This document shows, one piece after another, positions 16,373 to 25,291 of a stretch of 64,000 nt of DNA. The notes below the pieces were generated by a model. That model was not told where the DNA came from. It did not search any database and saw nothing but the letters and a program-made list of their open reading frames with translations. The translations under genes were made by a program, and so were the position numbers. This DNA comes from Candidatus Halobonum tyrrellensis G22 (GTDB taxonomy: Archaea > Halobacteriota > Halobacteria > Halobacteriales > Haloferacaceae): NCBI RefSeq assembly GCF_000495475.1, contig NZ_ASGZ01000028.1, positions 140,237-204,236 on the forward strand. Direction: 5' to 3'. Position 1 is the stretch's first letter; the number at the start of each line of letters is the position of its first letter.

Positions 16373-17629
16373 ATGTCAGGGGAAGTCAATCCGTTCGAGA
16401 GCCTCCAAGAGCAGATCGACGACGCGGCGGCGTATCTCGACGCGGGCGACGACGTCATCGAGCGGCTGAAACACCCCGAACGGGTGCTCGAACTCAACCT
16501 GTCGGTGGAGCGCGACGACGGGACCGTCGAGCGGTTCGAGGCGTTCCGCTCGGAGTTCAACGGCGACCGCGGGCCGTACAAGGGGGGGATCCGCTACCAC
16601 CCGAACGTCTCGCGCGACGAGGTGAAGGCGCTGTCGGGGTGGATGGTGTACAAGTGCGCGGTCGTCGACATCCCGTACGGGGGCGGGAAGGGCGGCGTCG
16701 TCGTCAACCCGGCGGAGTACTCGACGGCGGAACTCGAACGGATGACCCGGGCGTTCGCCGAGGAACTCCGCCCGTTCATCGGCGAGGACACCGACATCCC
16801 CGCGCCCGACGTGAACACGGGCCAGCGGGAGATGAACTGGATCAAGGACACCTACGAGACGCTGGAGGGGCGGACCGAACCGGGCGTCGTCACCGGCAAG
16901 TCGCTCGACACCGGCGGGAGCGAGGGCCGGGTCGAGGCGACCGGCCGGTCGGTGATGCTGACCGCCCGCGAGGCCTTCTCGTATCTCGACAAGGAGATGG
17001 AGGGGGCGGACGTGGCGGTCCAGGGGTTCGGCAACGCGGGCAGCGTCGCCGCCTCGCTCGTCGACGACCTCGGGGCGGACGTGGTGGCGGTGTCGGACTC
17101 GTCGGGCGCCATCTACAACGCCGACGGGTTCGACCCGCGGGACGTCAAACAGCACAAAAACGAGACCGGGTCGGTGTCGGACTACGCCGAGAGCGAGGAG
17201 TCGATGACCAACGAGGAACTGCTCACCCTCGACGTCGACCTCCTGATCCCGGCGGCGCTGGAGAACGCCATCGACGCCGACCTCGCGGAGGACGTACGCG
17301 CGGACGTGGTCGTCGAGGCGGCCAACGGGCCGCTCACGCCCGGCGCCGACGACGTGCTCACCGACGCCGACGTGTACGTGTTCCCGGACATCCTCGCGAA
17401 CGCGGGCGGGGTGACCGTCAGCTACTTCGAGTGGGTCCAGAACCGCCAGCGGTTCTACTGGCCCGAAGAGCGCGTCAACGACGAACTCGAACGCCACATC
17501 GTCTCGGCGTTCGACGACCTGACCGAGGCGTTCGAACGGCGCGACCTGCCCAACTTCCGGACCGCGGCGTACGTCGTCGCGGTCCAGCGGGTCGTCGACG
17601 CCTACCGGAAGAGCGGCAACTGGCCGTAG
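16373..17629 (+). CDS. gdhB: Glutamate dehydrogenase (Glu/Leu/Phe/Val family)
   Basis: A 418-residue glutamate dehydrogenase interconverting glutamate and 2-oxoglutarate plus ammonia. The substrate-site lysines are visible at [11 protein letters not shown] (Lys70), MVYKCAVVD (Lys94) and GGGKGGV (Lys106). The cofactor domain begins [14 protein letters not shown]. The start ATG at 16373 agrees with the [19 protein letters not shown] opening of haloarchaeal GdhB proteins. The length is typical of hexameric archaeal enzymes. NAD versus NADP use cannot be decided reliably here. Its position next to citE-like and MaoC genes suggests a C4/C5 dicarboxylate neighbourhood. Confidence 0.93.
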   Translation: MSGEVNPFESLQEQIDDAAAYLDAGDDVIERLKHPERVLELNLSVERDDGTVERFEAFRSEFNGDRGPYKGGIRYHPNVSRDEVKALSGWMVYKCAVVDIPYGGGKGGVVVNPAEYSTAELERMTRAFAEELRPFIGEDTDIPAPDVNTGQREMNWIKDTYETLEGRTEPGVVTGKSLDTGGSEGRVEATGRSVMLTAREAFSYLDKEMEGADVAVQGFGNAGSVAASLVDDLGADVVAVSDSSGAIYNADGFDPRDVKQHKNETGSVSDYAESEESMTNEELLTLDVDLLIPAALENAIDADLAEDVRADVVVEAANGPLTPGADDVLTDADVYVFPDILANAGGVTVSYFEWVQNRQRFYWPEERVNDELERHIVSAFDDLTEAFERRDLPNFRTAAYVVAVQRVVDAYRKSGNWP

Positions 17630-17708
17630 CGTCGGCGACGCGGTCGGTGCCGGCGACGCCGCGTACGCGAGCCGAACACCTTTCCTCGCGTGGCACCGAC
17701 CGACGGCC

Positions 17709-18242
17709 GTGAGCGTCAGGGTCGAACAGCTGTTCACCGCGCGCGAGGGGTCCGCGCCGATGGAGAGTCACGACAGCATCGACTGCGTCGAGGGAGGGAT
17801 CGAGGGGGACCGCTACCAGTCGGGGACGGGGTACTACTCGCCGTACGACGTCTGCGAGGTTACGTTCGTCGCGCGTGAAGCCGTCGAGGCGATCCGCGAC
17901 GAGTACGGCATCGACCTGACCGACGGCCGCCACCGCCGGAACGTCGTGCTCTCGGGCGTCGGCACGGACGAACTCCACGACTTACTCGGCGCCACCTTCC
18001 GGGTCGGCGACGCCGTCTTCCGCGGGACGCGCCCCCGGCCGCCGTGTGCGCACGTCGAGGAGGTGGCCGACGAGGAGGGCGTCACCCGCGCGCTCAAGAA
18101 CCGCCGGGGCGGCATCTGCGCCGACGTGAGCGAGCCGGGGTCGGTGTCGGTGGGCGACGAACTCGGAGTGGTCGAGGAGGACGCCCGCAGCGAGGGGCGG
18201 AAGATAGCCGACCGGCTCAGGGGCGCGCTCGGCGGCGGGTAG
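17709..18242 (+). CDS. MOSC-domain sulfurase-like protein
   Basis: A 177-residue stand-alone MOSC domain (molybdenum cofactor sulfurase C-terminal type). GGIEGDRYQSGTGYYS (residues 29-44) and RNVVLSGVG mark the beta-barrel, and the invariant Cys is Cys113 in RPRPPCAHVE. MOSC proteins bind sulfur or molybdopterin and deliver sulfur to cofactors or perform N-hydroxyl reduction. A stand-alone molybdopterin-binding oxidoreductase domain occurs at 40638-41231, but no direct link can be shown. The start is GTG at 17709, 79 bp after gdhB. Confidence 0.85.
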   Translation: MSVRVEQLFTAREGSAPMESHDSIDCVEGGIEGDRYQSGTGYYSPYDVCEVTFVAREAVEAIRDEYGIDLTDGRHRRNVVLSGVGTDELHDLLGATFRVGDAVFRGTRPRPPCAHVEEVADEEGVTRALKNRRGGICADVSEPGSVSVGDELGVVEEDARSEGRKIADRLRGALGGG

Positions 18243-18321
18243 GCGGCGTCGGGTTCGGGCGACGCCGCGTCGCTACGCCCCGTCGAACGACTCGACGCGA
18301 TGCGCCGCGTGTTCGACGAAG

Positions 18322-19563
18322 CTACGCCTCGTCGAACAGTTCCTCGCCGTCGACCATGTGCTCGCCGACGGCGTCGAGGTCGGGCGTCACGCCCAGCCCC
18401 GGCTCCTCGGGCACGTCGATGTAGCCGTCCTCGATCAGGTCGTCCTCCTCGACGAGGTCGTTCCACCAGCCGAGTTCGTAGCTGTGGTACTCGACGGCGA
18501 GCGCGTTGGGGATGGTGGCGCCGACGTGGACCGCCGCCATCGTCGCGACGGGGGAGGCGACGTTGTGCATCGCGACGGGGACGTAGTACTGGTCGGCGAC
18601 GTTCGCGATCTTCTGTGTCTCGCGCATCCCGCCGACCTTCGGGAGGTCGGGCGCGATGATGTCGACGGCGCCCGCCTCGATCAGCCGGCGCGCCTCGGTC
18701 ACGCGGTAGCGGTTCTCGCCGACCGCGATCGGCAGCACCGTCGACTCGGTGACGTCCTGCTGGACGTCGAGGTTCTCCGGCGGAACGGGGTCTTCGAGCC
18801 ACCAGACGTCGTACTCCTCCAGTTCGTTCGCCAGTCGCTGGGCGGAGTTGCGCGAGAAGGACCAGTGGCAGTCGAACGCCACGTCGGCCTCGTCTTTGAC
18901 GCGCTCGGTCACCTGCTCGACGATGTCCTTCTTGTGACGGATCTGCCCCGGGCGGAGGTGGCGGTTCGCGCGGTCCTTCTCGAACCCGGTCGGCACGTCG
19001 AGGTCGAACTTGAGCGCGTCGTAGCCCAACTCGTCGACGACGCGTTCGGCCTCGTCGGCGCACGCCTCGGGGTTGGCCTCCTGTTCGGTGTGACAGTCGC
19101 AGTAGACGCGCATCCGGTCGCGGTACTTCCCGCCGAGCAACTGGTACGCCGGAAGCTCGACGATCTTCCCCGCCACGTCGTGGAGCGCCGTCTCGATCCC
19201 CGAGATGGCGGTGACGGTGACGCCCTCGATGGAGCCTTCGCCCGACATCTTCTGGATCAGGTGCTCGTAGATCCGGTCGATGTCGAGGGGGTTCTCGCCG
19301 ACCACGAACGGCGTCATCCGCTCGATCAGTTCGGGGACGCCCGCGCCCCAGTACGCCTCGCCGGTGCCGACGATGCCCGCGTCGGTGTACACGCGCACGA
19401 GCGTCCACGGGAAGTTCCCGTCGACCATCGTACACTGCACGTCCGTGATCTCGACGTCGCGCCCGCCGCCGCGCTTGGCCGCCACGCCCATCGTGTCCGC
19501 CGACAGCTCCCGCATCGTGTACTCCGCGTTGGGGTCGTGGAGCGACCGGTAGTCCCTGCTCAT
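18322..19563 (-). CDS. Enolase-superfamily sugar-acid dehydratase (gluconate dehydratase-like)
   Basis: A 413-residue mandelate-racemase/muconate-lactonizing-type enzyme. Putative metal ligands and acid/base residues are Asp231 and His233 in FDCHWSF, Glu257 in WLEDPVPPEN, Glu283 in VGENRYRV, and His333 in AMHNVASPV. The length and the opening LHDPNAEYTMRELSADTMGV match haloarchaeal D-gluconate dehydratases of the semi-phosphorylative Entner-Doudoroff pathway; xylonate or galactonate dehydratase remains possible. The start is ATG at 19563. TTTTCGG at about 19594-19600 (plus orientation), some 30-37 bp upstream, could be its TATA region. No KDG kinase or aldolase is adjacent. Confidence 0.82.
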   Translation of the reverse strand: MSRDYRSLHDPNAEYTMRELSADTMGVAAKRGGGRDVEITDVQCTMVDGNFPWTLVRVYTDAGIVGTGEAYWGAGVPELIERMTPFVVGENPLDIDRIYEHLIQKMSGEGSIEGVTVTAISGIETALHDVAGKIVELPAYQLLGGKYRDRMRVYCDCHTEQEANPEACADEAERVVDELGYDALKFDLDVPTGFEKDRANRHLRPGQIRHKKDIVEQVTERVKDEADVAFDCHWSFSRNSAQRLANELEEYDVWWLEDPVPPENLDVQQDVTESTVLPIAVGENRYRVTEARRLIEAGAVDIIAPDLPKVGGMRETQKIANVADQYYVPVAMHNVASPVATMAAVHVGATIPNALAVEYHSYELGWWNDLVEEDDLIEDGYIDVPEEPGLGVTPDLDAVGEHMVDGEELFDEA

Positions 19564-19612
19564 GGTCGCATCTTCACTCGAAATCCGGTAACGTTTTCGG
19601 AACGACGGCGGC

Positions 19613-20383
19613 TCAGAGCTGTCTCGGCGGCGGACCGTCCCGGCCGAGGCGCCGCCCGCGGAGCGTCGCGCCGAGCGACGCCCCGACGACGGTGACCGCC
19701 GCCGCGGGGAGCAACACACCAACCAGCGACGGGAGCGAGTCGACCGGCGCCGCCCCGCCCACCACCGCGACCCCGACGAGGAACGCCCCGACGACGAGCG
19801 CCGCGTGCAGTCGCCACGGCACGTCCGCGGGCGGGACCGCCTCCAGCGATGAGCGGACCGCCGCCGTCGCCGCCGTCGACCGGACGACGCCGCGGTCGGG
19901 TTCGTACTCGAGGACGCCCGCCTCCGCCATCTTCGGCAGGTGGACCTGCTGGAGCGCGAGCCGCATCCGCGCCGGGGTCGGTCCCGCGTCGGCCCCCGGC
20001 GCCGTGGGGGCCGGGTTCGCCGTTTCCCGGCGCGCTCCGGACGTTTCGAGCGCCTTCGGACTGCCGTGCGCCTCGGGCGTGCCGCGCGGTTCGGCAGTGT
20101 CGCGGGGCCCCCACGACCCGCGCGTGCCGTCCATCCACCCGGCGACGCGGTCGGCCAGGTCGTCGACCGCGACCGGCCCGTCCGACTGCGCGAGCGCGTG
20201 TATCACGTACCGACGCGGCCGCTCGCGGACCGCGCCGAACACGTCGTCCGGGTCGACCGCCGTCGGCCCGCGACCGACCGCGACCCCGGGCGCGTCGACC
20301 CGCCAGCCCGGCCCGTTCCCAGCGCTCGCCGATCCCCCCTCTCCGCCGGTGTTCGATGACACACCGGACCGGGGGGTGACCAC
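19613..20383 (-). CDS. Winged-helix (DUF7344-like) membrane-anchored regulator
   Basis: A 256-residue protein. Residues 48-85 (VFGAVRERPRRYVIHALAQ, VDDLADRVAGW) and 140-165 (LQQVHLPKMAEAGVLEYE) are the two halves of the halobacterial winged-helix domain seen in DUF7344 proteins. They are separated by an unusual 50-residue Pro/Thr/Gly-rich insertion (about 86-135). Two C-terminal membrane helices follow (about 190-235). It probably acts as a membrane-associated transcription regulator with unknown targets. The start is GTG at 20383; TATATG at about 20431-20437 gives a short leader. Its 3' end lies 49 bp from the dehydratase start. Confidence 0.7.
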   Translation of the reverse strand: MVTPRSGVSSNTGGEGGSASAGNGPGWRVDAPGVAVGRGPTAVDPDDVFGAVRERPRRYVIHALAQSDGPVAVDDLADRVAGWMDGTRGSWGPRDTAEPRGTPEAHGSPKALETSGARRETANPAPTAPGADAGPTPARMRLALQQVHLPKMAEAGVLEYEPDRGVVRSTAATAAVRSSLEAVPPADVPWRLHAALVVGAFLVGVAVVGGAAPVDSLPSLVGVLLPAAAVTVVGASLGATLRGRRLGRDGPPPRQL

Positions 20384-20520
20384 CGCTTCACCTCACCGGC
20401 CGAAACCCCACCGAGGTGATGAGTAGGGGTACATATACGTTTCCCCGAGCGGCGCGGCCGGACGGGGGTGTCGGATTCGACTCGGCCGCGAGCGACCGGG
20501 CGTCGGCGGTGACGACCCCG

Positions 20521-20562
20521 GTGTCGGCCGTGTCCGCCCGGGTGTCGGCCGCGTCCGCCCGG
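20521..20562. repeat. Two tandem 21-bp units
   Basis: GTGTCGGCCGYGTCCGCCCGG occurs twice head to tail with one mismatch, in the gap between the winged-helix gene and the AIM24 gene. Its purpose is unknown. Confidence 0.7.
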
Positions 20563-20603
20563 ATGCCCGTCGAGACGCGGCGGGGACGCCGCTCGCCTCC
20601 GAC

Positions 20604-21266
20604 CTACTGGCCGGGCGTCGACTCCTCGTACGGCTGGACGATCACGAAGCCGCCCTCGCCGCCGAAGTGGAGTTGGAACGTCTCGCCGGACGACCGGCCG
20701 AGGAACCCCTTGATGTCGAGGTCCCGTTTGGTCGACGGCGAGACGTCGCTGCTCCACGCGACGGTCGCGTTGGGGTCGGTGCTGACCGGCGTCGGGATGA
20801 CGATCGGCTTGCCGTGCGTGGTGATCGCGACGTTGCCGGGACCCGCGAGGTAGACGTTGAACAGCCCGCCCGTGGAGGTGCCCGCGATGGAGTCCATCAT
20901 CCTGATGTCCCACTCGACGCCCGAGTCGAACGCGAGTACGTCGTTGCCGTTGACGCTGATCTCGTCGTCGGCGTCGAGTTCGAGGATCTGCACCTCCTTG
21001 CCGTGGTCGGCGAGATACAGGTGGCCGCTCCCCGTCGCCTCCATCATCACCGCACCCTCGCCCGTCACCTGCTTTTTCAGCATGCCGGTGAGCCCGCCCG
21101 CGGACTTGCGCTCGAACGAGATGTCGCCGGTGTAGCTCACCATCGTCCCCGCCTTCGCCATGACCGTCCCGTCGAGCGAGACGTCGAGCAGTTTCGAGTT
21201 CTCGAGTTCGAACGGGGCGCCGGTCTCCTGCGGTGCGTGCGTGTTGACGAATTCGTCGAGGTCCAT
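20604..21266 (-). CDS. AIM24-family protein (TIGR00266)
   Basis: A 220-residue AIM24/DUF124 beta-sandwich protein. Characteristic strands are KLLDVSLDGTVMAKAGTMVSY, FLGRSSGETFQLHFGGEGG and the C-terminal FVIVQPYEE. Bacterial and yeast relatives are linked to membrane or mitochondrial organisation, but no biochemical activity is established. There is no signal peptide or membrane helix, so it is cytosolic or peripheral. The start ATG at 21266 gives MDLDEFVNTHAPQE. The gene stands alone between two gaps of about 200-300 bp. Confidence 0.88.
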   Translation of the reverse strand: MDLDEFVNTHAPQETGAPFELENSKLLDVSLDGTVMAKAGTMVSYTGDISFERKSAGGLTGMLKKQVTGEGAVMMEATGSGHLYLADHGKEVQILELDADDEISVNGNDVLAFDSGVEWDIRMMDSIAGTSTGGLFNVYLAGPGNVAITTHGKPIVIPTPVSTDPNATVAWSSDVSPSTKRDLDIKGFLGRSSGETFQLHFGGEGGFVIVQPYEESTPGQ

Positions 21267-21578
21267 GTGTGTGCTCCGAGCCGTCGGCGGACGGCTACCG
21301 GAAACACGTTCCGCTACCACGATAAGTGTACCCGAGGCCCGTCGGCTACGTCGGCGGCGTCCGACCGGGCGTCGTCACGCCGTCGGGACGCATCGACCGT
21401 CCGCTCGAACGCGCCGACGGCCTCGTCGCCGCCGGCGACGAACACGTAGCCCGCCCCGGCTCTGAAGCCCGCCGCCCGCGCCGGAGAGTCGACCCCCGCG
21501 ACGCGGTCGAGTGCGCCCCGCGAGTCGGGACGGCGAGCGGGGCGTCGGAGCTATCCGTGCGCCCGGCGTCGAACGGGT
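21267..21578. other. Gene-free interval with a possible decayed minus-strand frame
   Basis: About 312 bp. The stretch 21314-21547 on the minus strand reads as a protein-like frame with no usable upstream start (see findings). CTTATC near 21323-21328 (minus orientation) could be a promoter element for the AIM24 gene with a leader of about 30 bp. Nothing else is evident. Confidence 0.45.
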
Positions 21579-21698
21579 ATGGCCTCGGACGAGGCGGCGA
21601 CCGCCCGGCTGCTCGTCGGACTCGCGGCGCTCGCGCTCCTCATCAGCCTGCTCGGAATCTGCGTCGTCTGGGCGCTGACGTACGGCCCGTTCGCGTGA
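21579..21698 (+). CDS. Small single-pass membrane protein (39 aa)
   Basis: A 39-residue frame opening MASDEAATARLL, followed by one hydrophobic helix (residues 10-34) containing LISLLGICVVWAL and ending TYGPFA. An acidic N-terminus plus one helix fits the small membrane proteins common in haloarchaea. The ATG at 21579 is the only start. I do not recognise a family, and expression is unproven. The reading frame is clean and codon use matches the neighbours. Confidence 0.55.
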   Translation: MASDEAATARLLVGLAALALLISLLGICVVWALTYGPFA

Positions 21699-21780
21699 CC
21701 CGACCTGACTCGGTGTGACTCGACCCGGTCAGCCTAGCCCCCGACCGGACGAGTCCGGTCGAGAGCGCCCGTCGGGGGCG

Positions 21781-22635
21781 TCACTCCGCGCCACTCGCGT
21801 CGCCGTGCGTGACGCCCTCCCGCTCGTCGGCGCGCATCCGACGGAGCGCGGCCGCCGCCTGACTGGCGTCGTAGCCGAGCGTCACCTCGTCGGCGTACGC
21901 GCTCGCCACCTCTATCGCGCCGACCAGCGCGTCGACGTCGACGTCGACGGCGTACAACTCGACCGACAGCGCGGCGTCGACGCCCGACAGCCGGCTCTCG
22001 AACCCCTTGGCGATCGTCTCCAGCCAGTGGGTCGTCCCGTAGGCGGTGTCGTACAACGGGGCGACGAACCGGTCGACGTGGGCCGCGAGCGCCTCGATGT
22101 CCACCCCGGAGCGGTCGAACAGGTGCCCCGGGTACGGGTCGGGGTGGACCGCAAGCGAGAGGTCGCCCGGCACGCGGTCGGCGGCGTCGGCGACGAACCC
22201 GGTGATCACCGACGCGCGCCACGCGCCCCGGTCGTCGTACTCGCTCTCCGCGAACAGCCGGTCACACCGGTCGCAGTGACAGAACCCCTCGCGGGGGAAC
22301 CCCACGTCGTCGAGGCGCACGTCGGGCGCGACGGCGGCGCAGTCTTCGACGATCTCCAGTAGGCCCGCGCGGTAGTCCGGGTTGGTCGGGCAGACGTGCG
22401 CCCAGTCGAAGTACTCGCGGTCCCGCGTCGCGGGGTCGCCCGCGGCGTCGACCGGAACCAGGTCGGGGTTCGACTCCGCGGCGGCGTTGTCGGCGAAACA
22501 CGACACCATGCTGGTCGCGTCCGCGAGCGGTTCGGCCGAGCGGCCGGTGACGTCCTTCACCTCGTAGAAGCCGCGGTCGAACGCCGACCACGCCACCTCC
22601 TCGGCGTTTCGCGTGACGACCCCGTAGTCGGTCAT
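21781..22635 (-). CDS. TIM-barrel/glycoside-hydrolase-like protein, function unknown
   Basis: A 284-residue soluble protein I cannot place firmly. Alternating strand/helix blocks (APDVRLDDVGFPREGFC, DLSLAVHPDPYPGHLF, VEL-, DEVTLGYDA) suggest a TIM barrel. The motif FCHCDRCDRLF (residues 118-128, Cys119, Cys121, Cys124) resembles the Cys-rich C-x-C-x2-C-x3-F segment after the fourth strand in putative glycosyl-hydrolase-like bacterial proteins, with Asp109-Asp110 just before. Further Cys residues are at 46, 82 and 99. The start is ATG at 22635. Substrate and metal content are unknown; carbohydrate hydrolysis is an inference from the motif alone. Confidence 0.65.
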   Translation of the reverse strand: MTDYGVVTRNAEEVAWSAFDRGFYEVKDVTGRSAEPLADATSMVSCFADNAAAESNPDLVPVDAAGDPATRDREYFDWAHVCPTNPDYRAGLLEIVEDCAAVAPDVRLDDVGFPREGFCHCDRCDRLFAESEYDDRGAWRASVITGFVADAADRVPGDLSLAVHPDPYPGHLFDRSGVDIEALAAHVDRFVAPLYDTAYGTTHWLETIAKGFESRLSGVDAALSVELYAVDVDVDALVGAIEVASAYADEVTLGYDASQAAAALRRMRADEREGVTHGDASGAE

Positions 22636-22721
22636 GACTCGGGAGTAGCGGGCTAGCGGGGGTAAGTCGTTCGGAGGAGGGTGCGTCGACCCGCCGGCCG
22701 CGCGGCCGGCGGCCGTCGAGT

Positions 22722-22823
22722 CTACTGGTCGACTTCGACTTCGACCGGTTCGCTCTCCGAGGAGAGGACGACGTACAGGGCGGCGACGACACCGAGCAGG
22801 ACGAGCAGTTTGAGCTTCGACAT
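22722..22823 (-). CDS. Small membrane protein (33 aa)
   Basis: A 33-residue frame: MSKLKLLVLLGVVAALYVVL forms one membrane helix after a Lys-rich start, followed by an acidic tail rich in Glu and Val ending VDQ. The positive-inside N-terminus and acidic exterior tail are typical of tiny haloarchaeal membrane proteins. The start is ATG at 22823. It is separate from the pyrI gene downstream by about 115 bp. No family is recognised. Confidence 0.6.
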   Translation of the reverse strand: MSKLKLLVLLGVVAALYVVLSSESEPVEVEVDQ

Positions 22824-22938
22824 ACCCCGGCGTACGACGGGTCCCAACTAAGTGGTTTCGACCGCGGACGGCGGGGCGGCGGCCCCCGCCCGCCCGCGGG
22901 TCCGGGGGTCGCCCGGCGGTCGGCGCGGTCCGGGGCGG

Positions 22939-23400
22939 CTAGTCGACCGCGAGGTGGTCGCCGATCCCCTCGCGAACGATCTCGCCGCAGTACTCACACC
23001 GGACGCCATCGTCGACGACGGCGAACGCGGAGTCGACCGGTTCGTCGGCGTTGGTGATGCAGTTGTGGTTAGGACACGACAGCAGGCCGACGACGCGGGC
23101 GGGGCGTTCGACCCGGTTCTTCTCGACCACCTCGTACTCGCGGACGATGTTCACCGTCGCCTCCGGCGCCAGAAGCGAGATGATGTCCACCTCGCCTTGC
23201 GACAGTTCCCGCCCCTCGACTTTCACCACGTCCTTCGTCCCGAGTTTGTCCGAGGGGACGTTCATCCCGATGGAGACGCCCAACCCCCCGTCGCCGTCGA
23301 TGCCGAGCACCGCGAGGACGTTGAGCGCCTGTCCCGCGGTGACGTGGTCGATGACGGTGCCGTTGCGGATCTTCGCGACGCGGAGTTCGTGTTCGCTCAC
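22939..23400 (-). CDS. pyrI: Aspartate carbamoyltransferase regulatory chain
   Basis: A 153-residue regulatory subunit of ATCase, binding allosteric nucleotides through the N-terminal domain ([20 protein letters not shown]) and holding a structural zinc with Cys109, Cys114, Cys135 and Cys138 (CPNHNC ... CEYC), close to the spacing of the E. coli protein. The start is GTG at 23400, overlapping the pyrB stop by four bases (GTGA), which indicates translational coupling. It forms the c6r6 holoenzyme with PyrB and gives feedback control of pyrimidine synthesis. Confidence 0.95.
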   Translation of the reverse strand: MSEHELRVAKIRNGTVIDHVTAGQALNVLAVLGIDGDGGLGVSIGMNVPSDKLGTKDVVKVEGRELSQGEVDIISLLAPEATVNIVREYEVVEKNRVERPARVVGLLSCPNHNCITNADEPVDSAFAVVDDGVRCEYCGEIVREGIGDHLAVD

Positions 23401-24326
23401 CGCCCGGCCCCCCCGTCGTCCCCGCCCAGCAGTTCGTCCAGTAGCGCCATCCGCACGGGGACGCCGTTGTGCGCCTGCTCGAAGTACGCCGCCTGCTCGG
23501 TCGGGTCGACGTCGGGCGCTATCTCGTCGACGCGGGGGAGCGGGTGCATCACGGTGAAGTCGTCGCGCGCGCGGTCGAGCGTGTCGGCGTCGATGCGGTA
23601 CTCGCCGGCGACCTGCTGGTACTCGTTCTCGTCGGGGAACCGCTCGCGCTGGATCCGCGTGACGTACAGCACGTCCAGGTCGGGCAACACCGCCTCCAGG
23701 TCCGTGTGTTCGCGTAACCTGGCGCCCGCCTCGTGGAGGTCGAACTGGACGCCCCGCGGGAGTTTGAGCGACTCGGGGCTGACGAAGTGCATCCGCGCGT
23801 CGAAGTTGGTGAGCGCCTCCGCGAGCGAGTGGACCGTCCGGCCGTACTTGAGGTCGCCCATGATCCCCACCGTGAGGTCGTCGAGTCCGGCGTTCTCGCG
23901 CATCGTGTACAGGTCGAGCAGCGTCTGGCTGGGGTGTTGGCCCGCGCCGTCGCCCGCGTTGACGACGGGCACGTCGACGAACTCGCTGGCGAGTTTGGCC
24001 GCGCCCTCGCTCGGGTGGCGGAGCACGATGCCGTCGGCGTACCCCTCGATGACGCGGACGGTGTCGGCGAGCGACTCGCCCTTCTTCACGGAGGAGGACT
24101 CCACCGTCCCCATGTCGACGGTGTCGCCGCCCAGCCGCTTGATCGCGGTGTCGAACGACATCTTGGTCCGGGTGCTCGGCTCGAAGAAACACAGCGCGAG
24201 CAGCCGGCCCGCCTGTCGCTCCGCGACGCGCCCCGGGTCGGCGGCCACCTCGGCGGCGCGGTCCAACACCGCCTCGATGTCCTCCCGGCTCAACTGCCCC
24301 GCCGAGAGGAGGTTGTCGTGTCGCAT
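23397..24326 (-). CDS. pyrB: Aspartate carbamoyltransferase catalytic chain
   Basis: A 309-residue catalytic subunit that condenses carbamoyl phosphate with aspartate, the committed step of UMP synthesis. The carbamoyl-phosphate loop [12 protein letters not shown] is at residues 47-58 (Ser51-Thr-Arg-Thr54), HPSQTLLDL lies mid-protein, and HPLPRVDEI is the aspartate-domain signature. The start ATG at 24326 gives the normal [16 protein letters not shown]. It is followed by pyrI with overlap, so this is a two-gene operon on the minus strand. Confidence 0.96.
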   Translation of the reverse strand: MRHDNLLSAGQLSREDIEAVLDRAAEVAADPGRVAERQAGRLLALCFFEPSTRTKMSFDTAIKRLGGDTVDMGTVESSSVKKGESLADTVRVIEGYADGIVLRHPSEGAAKLASEFVDVPVVNAGDGAGQHPSQTLLDLYTMRENAGLDDLTVGIMGDLKYGRTVHSLAEALTNFDARMHFVSPESLKLPRGVQFDLHEAGARLREHTDLEAVLPDLDVLYVTRIQRERFPDENEYQQVAGEYRIDADTLDRARDDFTVMHPLPRVDEIAPDVDPTEQAAYFEQAHNGVPVRMALLDELLGGDDGGAGR

Positions 24327-24560
24327 CGTTCGTGTGGGGGTCGGGCCGAGCCTTCAATCTCTCGGGTGAGAGATCCCGGCGCAGTCACGCGGTTTTGCAC
24401 GTCGATGCGTCCCCGCGTCGGCGCGGCTTCGAGAATCGTAACGACTCGCCGCCGTCGTGTCCCGGCGGGCGGGTCGGTCGTGGCAGGGGCCGGGCGACGC
24501 CGCCCCGACCCGGCGGCAGTGGTCCGCGGGCGGCGCGCGGGTCCGGTTCTCCCTCCCCGC

Positions 24561-25238
24561 CTAGCACACCGGCTTCACGTCGATGCCCAACCGTCCGAGC
24601 GCGTCGGCGTAGTCGTCGTACGCGAGTTGGACGGTGTACTCGGCGACCATCCGCGCGCGCTCCCAGTCGTCGCCCTCGCAGTGGTCGTCGAGGTACGCCA
24701 GCCCGCGGTCGAGTTCCTCCTCGGTCTCCGCGCGCAGTTCCCGGAAGAGGTCCGCGCGGGTCTCGTCCGCCTCGTTGACGAAGAAGGAGACGACTTGGAC
24801 GTGACTCCGGACGCTCACCAGCGGCCGGCCGACCAGCCCCGCGGCGACCCGCTCTATCGGGTCCGCCCGCTCGCGGAGGTAGGCGTGCATCGGCCCGCCG
24901 TCGCCGCCGTCCGACGGCTCGTAGTCGGCGCCGTCGTCGAGGGCGGCGAGCGAGTCGACCACCCGGTCGCGGTGGGTCGCCTCGCGGTCGGCCACCCACG
25001 CGAACAGGTCGCGCGCGCCGTCTCCGCTCCCGTCGGCGTCGCCGCCGCCGTCGGCGTCGGCGGCCCACCCCGAGAACGTGACGTGGGCGGCGTGTTCGCT
25101 GTCGGCGGCCGCGCGGAGCACCACCCCCGCCTCCAGCGCGGCGTCGGTGAGCGCGACGAGCGACTTGTTCGACCCGAGCCGGTCGAGTTCGGTCGCCTTC
25201 TCGGTCTCCAGTCGGTCGCGGAACGTCGCGGCGTCCAT
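24561..25238 (-). CDS. Ferritin-like/rubrerythrin-type helical protein
   Basis: A 225-residue all-helical acidic protein. Repeated helix patterns with potential diiron ligands (EAGVVLRAAADSEHAAH, WVADREATHRDRV, LRAETEEELDRGLAYLDDHC) resemble haloarchaeal rubrerythrin-family proteins, but the classical ExxH pairs are not clean, so metal binding is uncertain. A Gly/Asp-rich loop at about 63-75 is probably a halophilic insertion. It ends in DVKPVC with a C-terminal Cys. The start is ATG at 25238. The gene is divergent from the ASCH-like gene with an AT patch centred between the two starts. Confidence 0.6.
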   Translation of the reverse strand: MDAATFRDRLETEKATELDRLGSNKSLVALTDAALEAGVVLRAAADSEHAAHVTFSGWAADADGGGDADGSGDGARDLFAWVADREATHRDRVVDSLAALDDGADYEPSDGGDGGPMHAYLRERADPIERVAAGLVGRPLVSVRSHVQVVSFFVNEADETRADLFRELRAETEEELDRGLAYLDDHCEGDDWERARMVAEYTVQLAYDDYADALGRLGIDVKPVC

Positions 25239-25261
25239 GTCGGCCCGTCGTCGGGGCGGAG

Positions 25262-25267
25262 ATTAAG
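25262..25267. promoter_or_regulatory. AT patch at TATA distance from both divergent starts
   Basis: ATTAAG lies 25-30 bp before the plus-strand ATG at 25292 and 24-29 bp before the minus-strand ATG at 25238. In either direction it could act as the TATA element of a leaderless transcript, so the two genes may share one TBP/TFB site. Confidence 0.5.
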
Positions 25268-25291
25268 GGTTCCCCGGACCGTACGTCCGGT

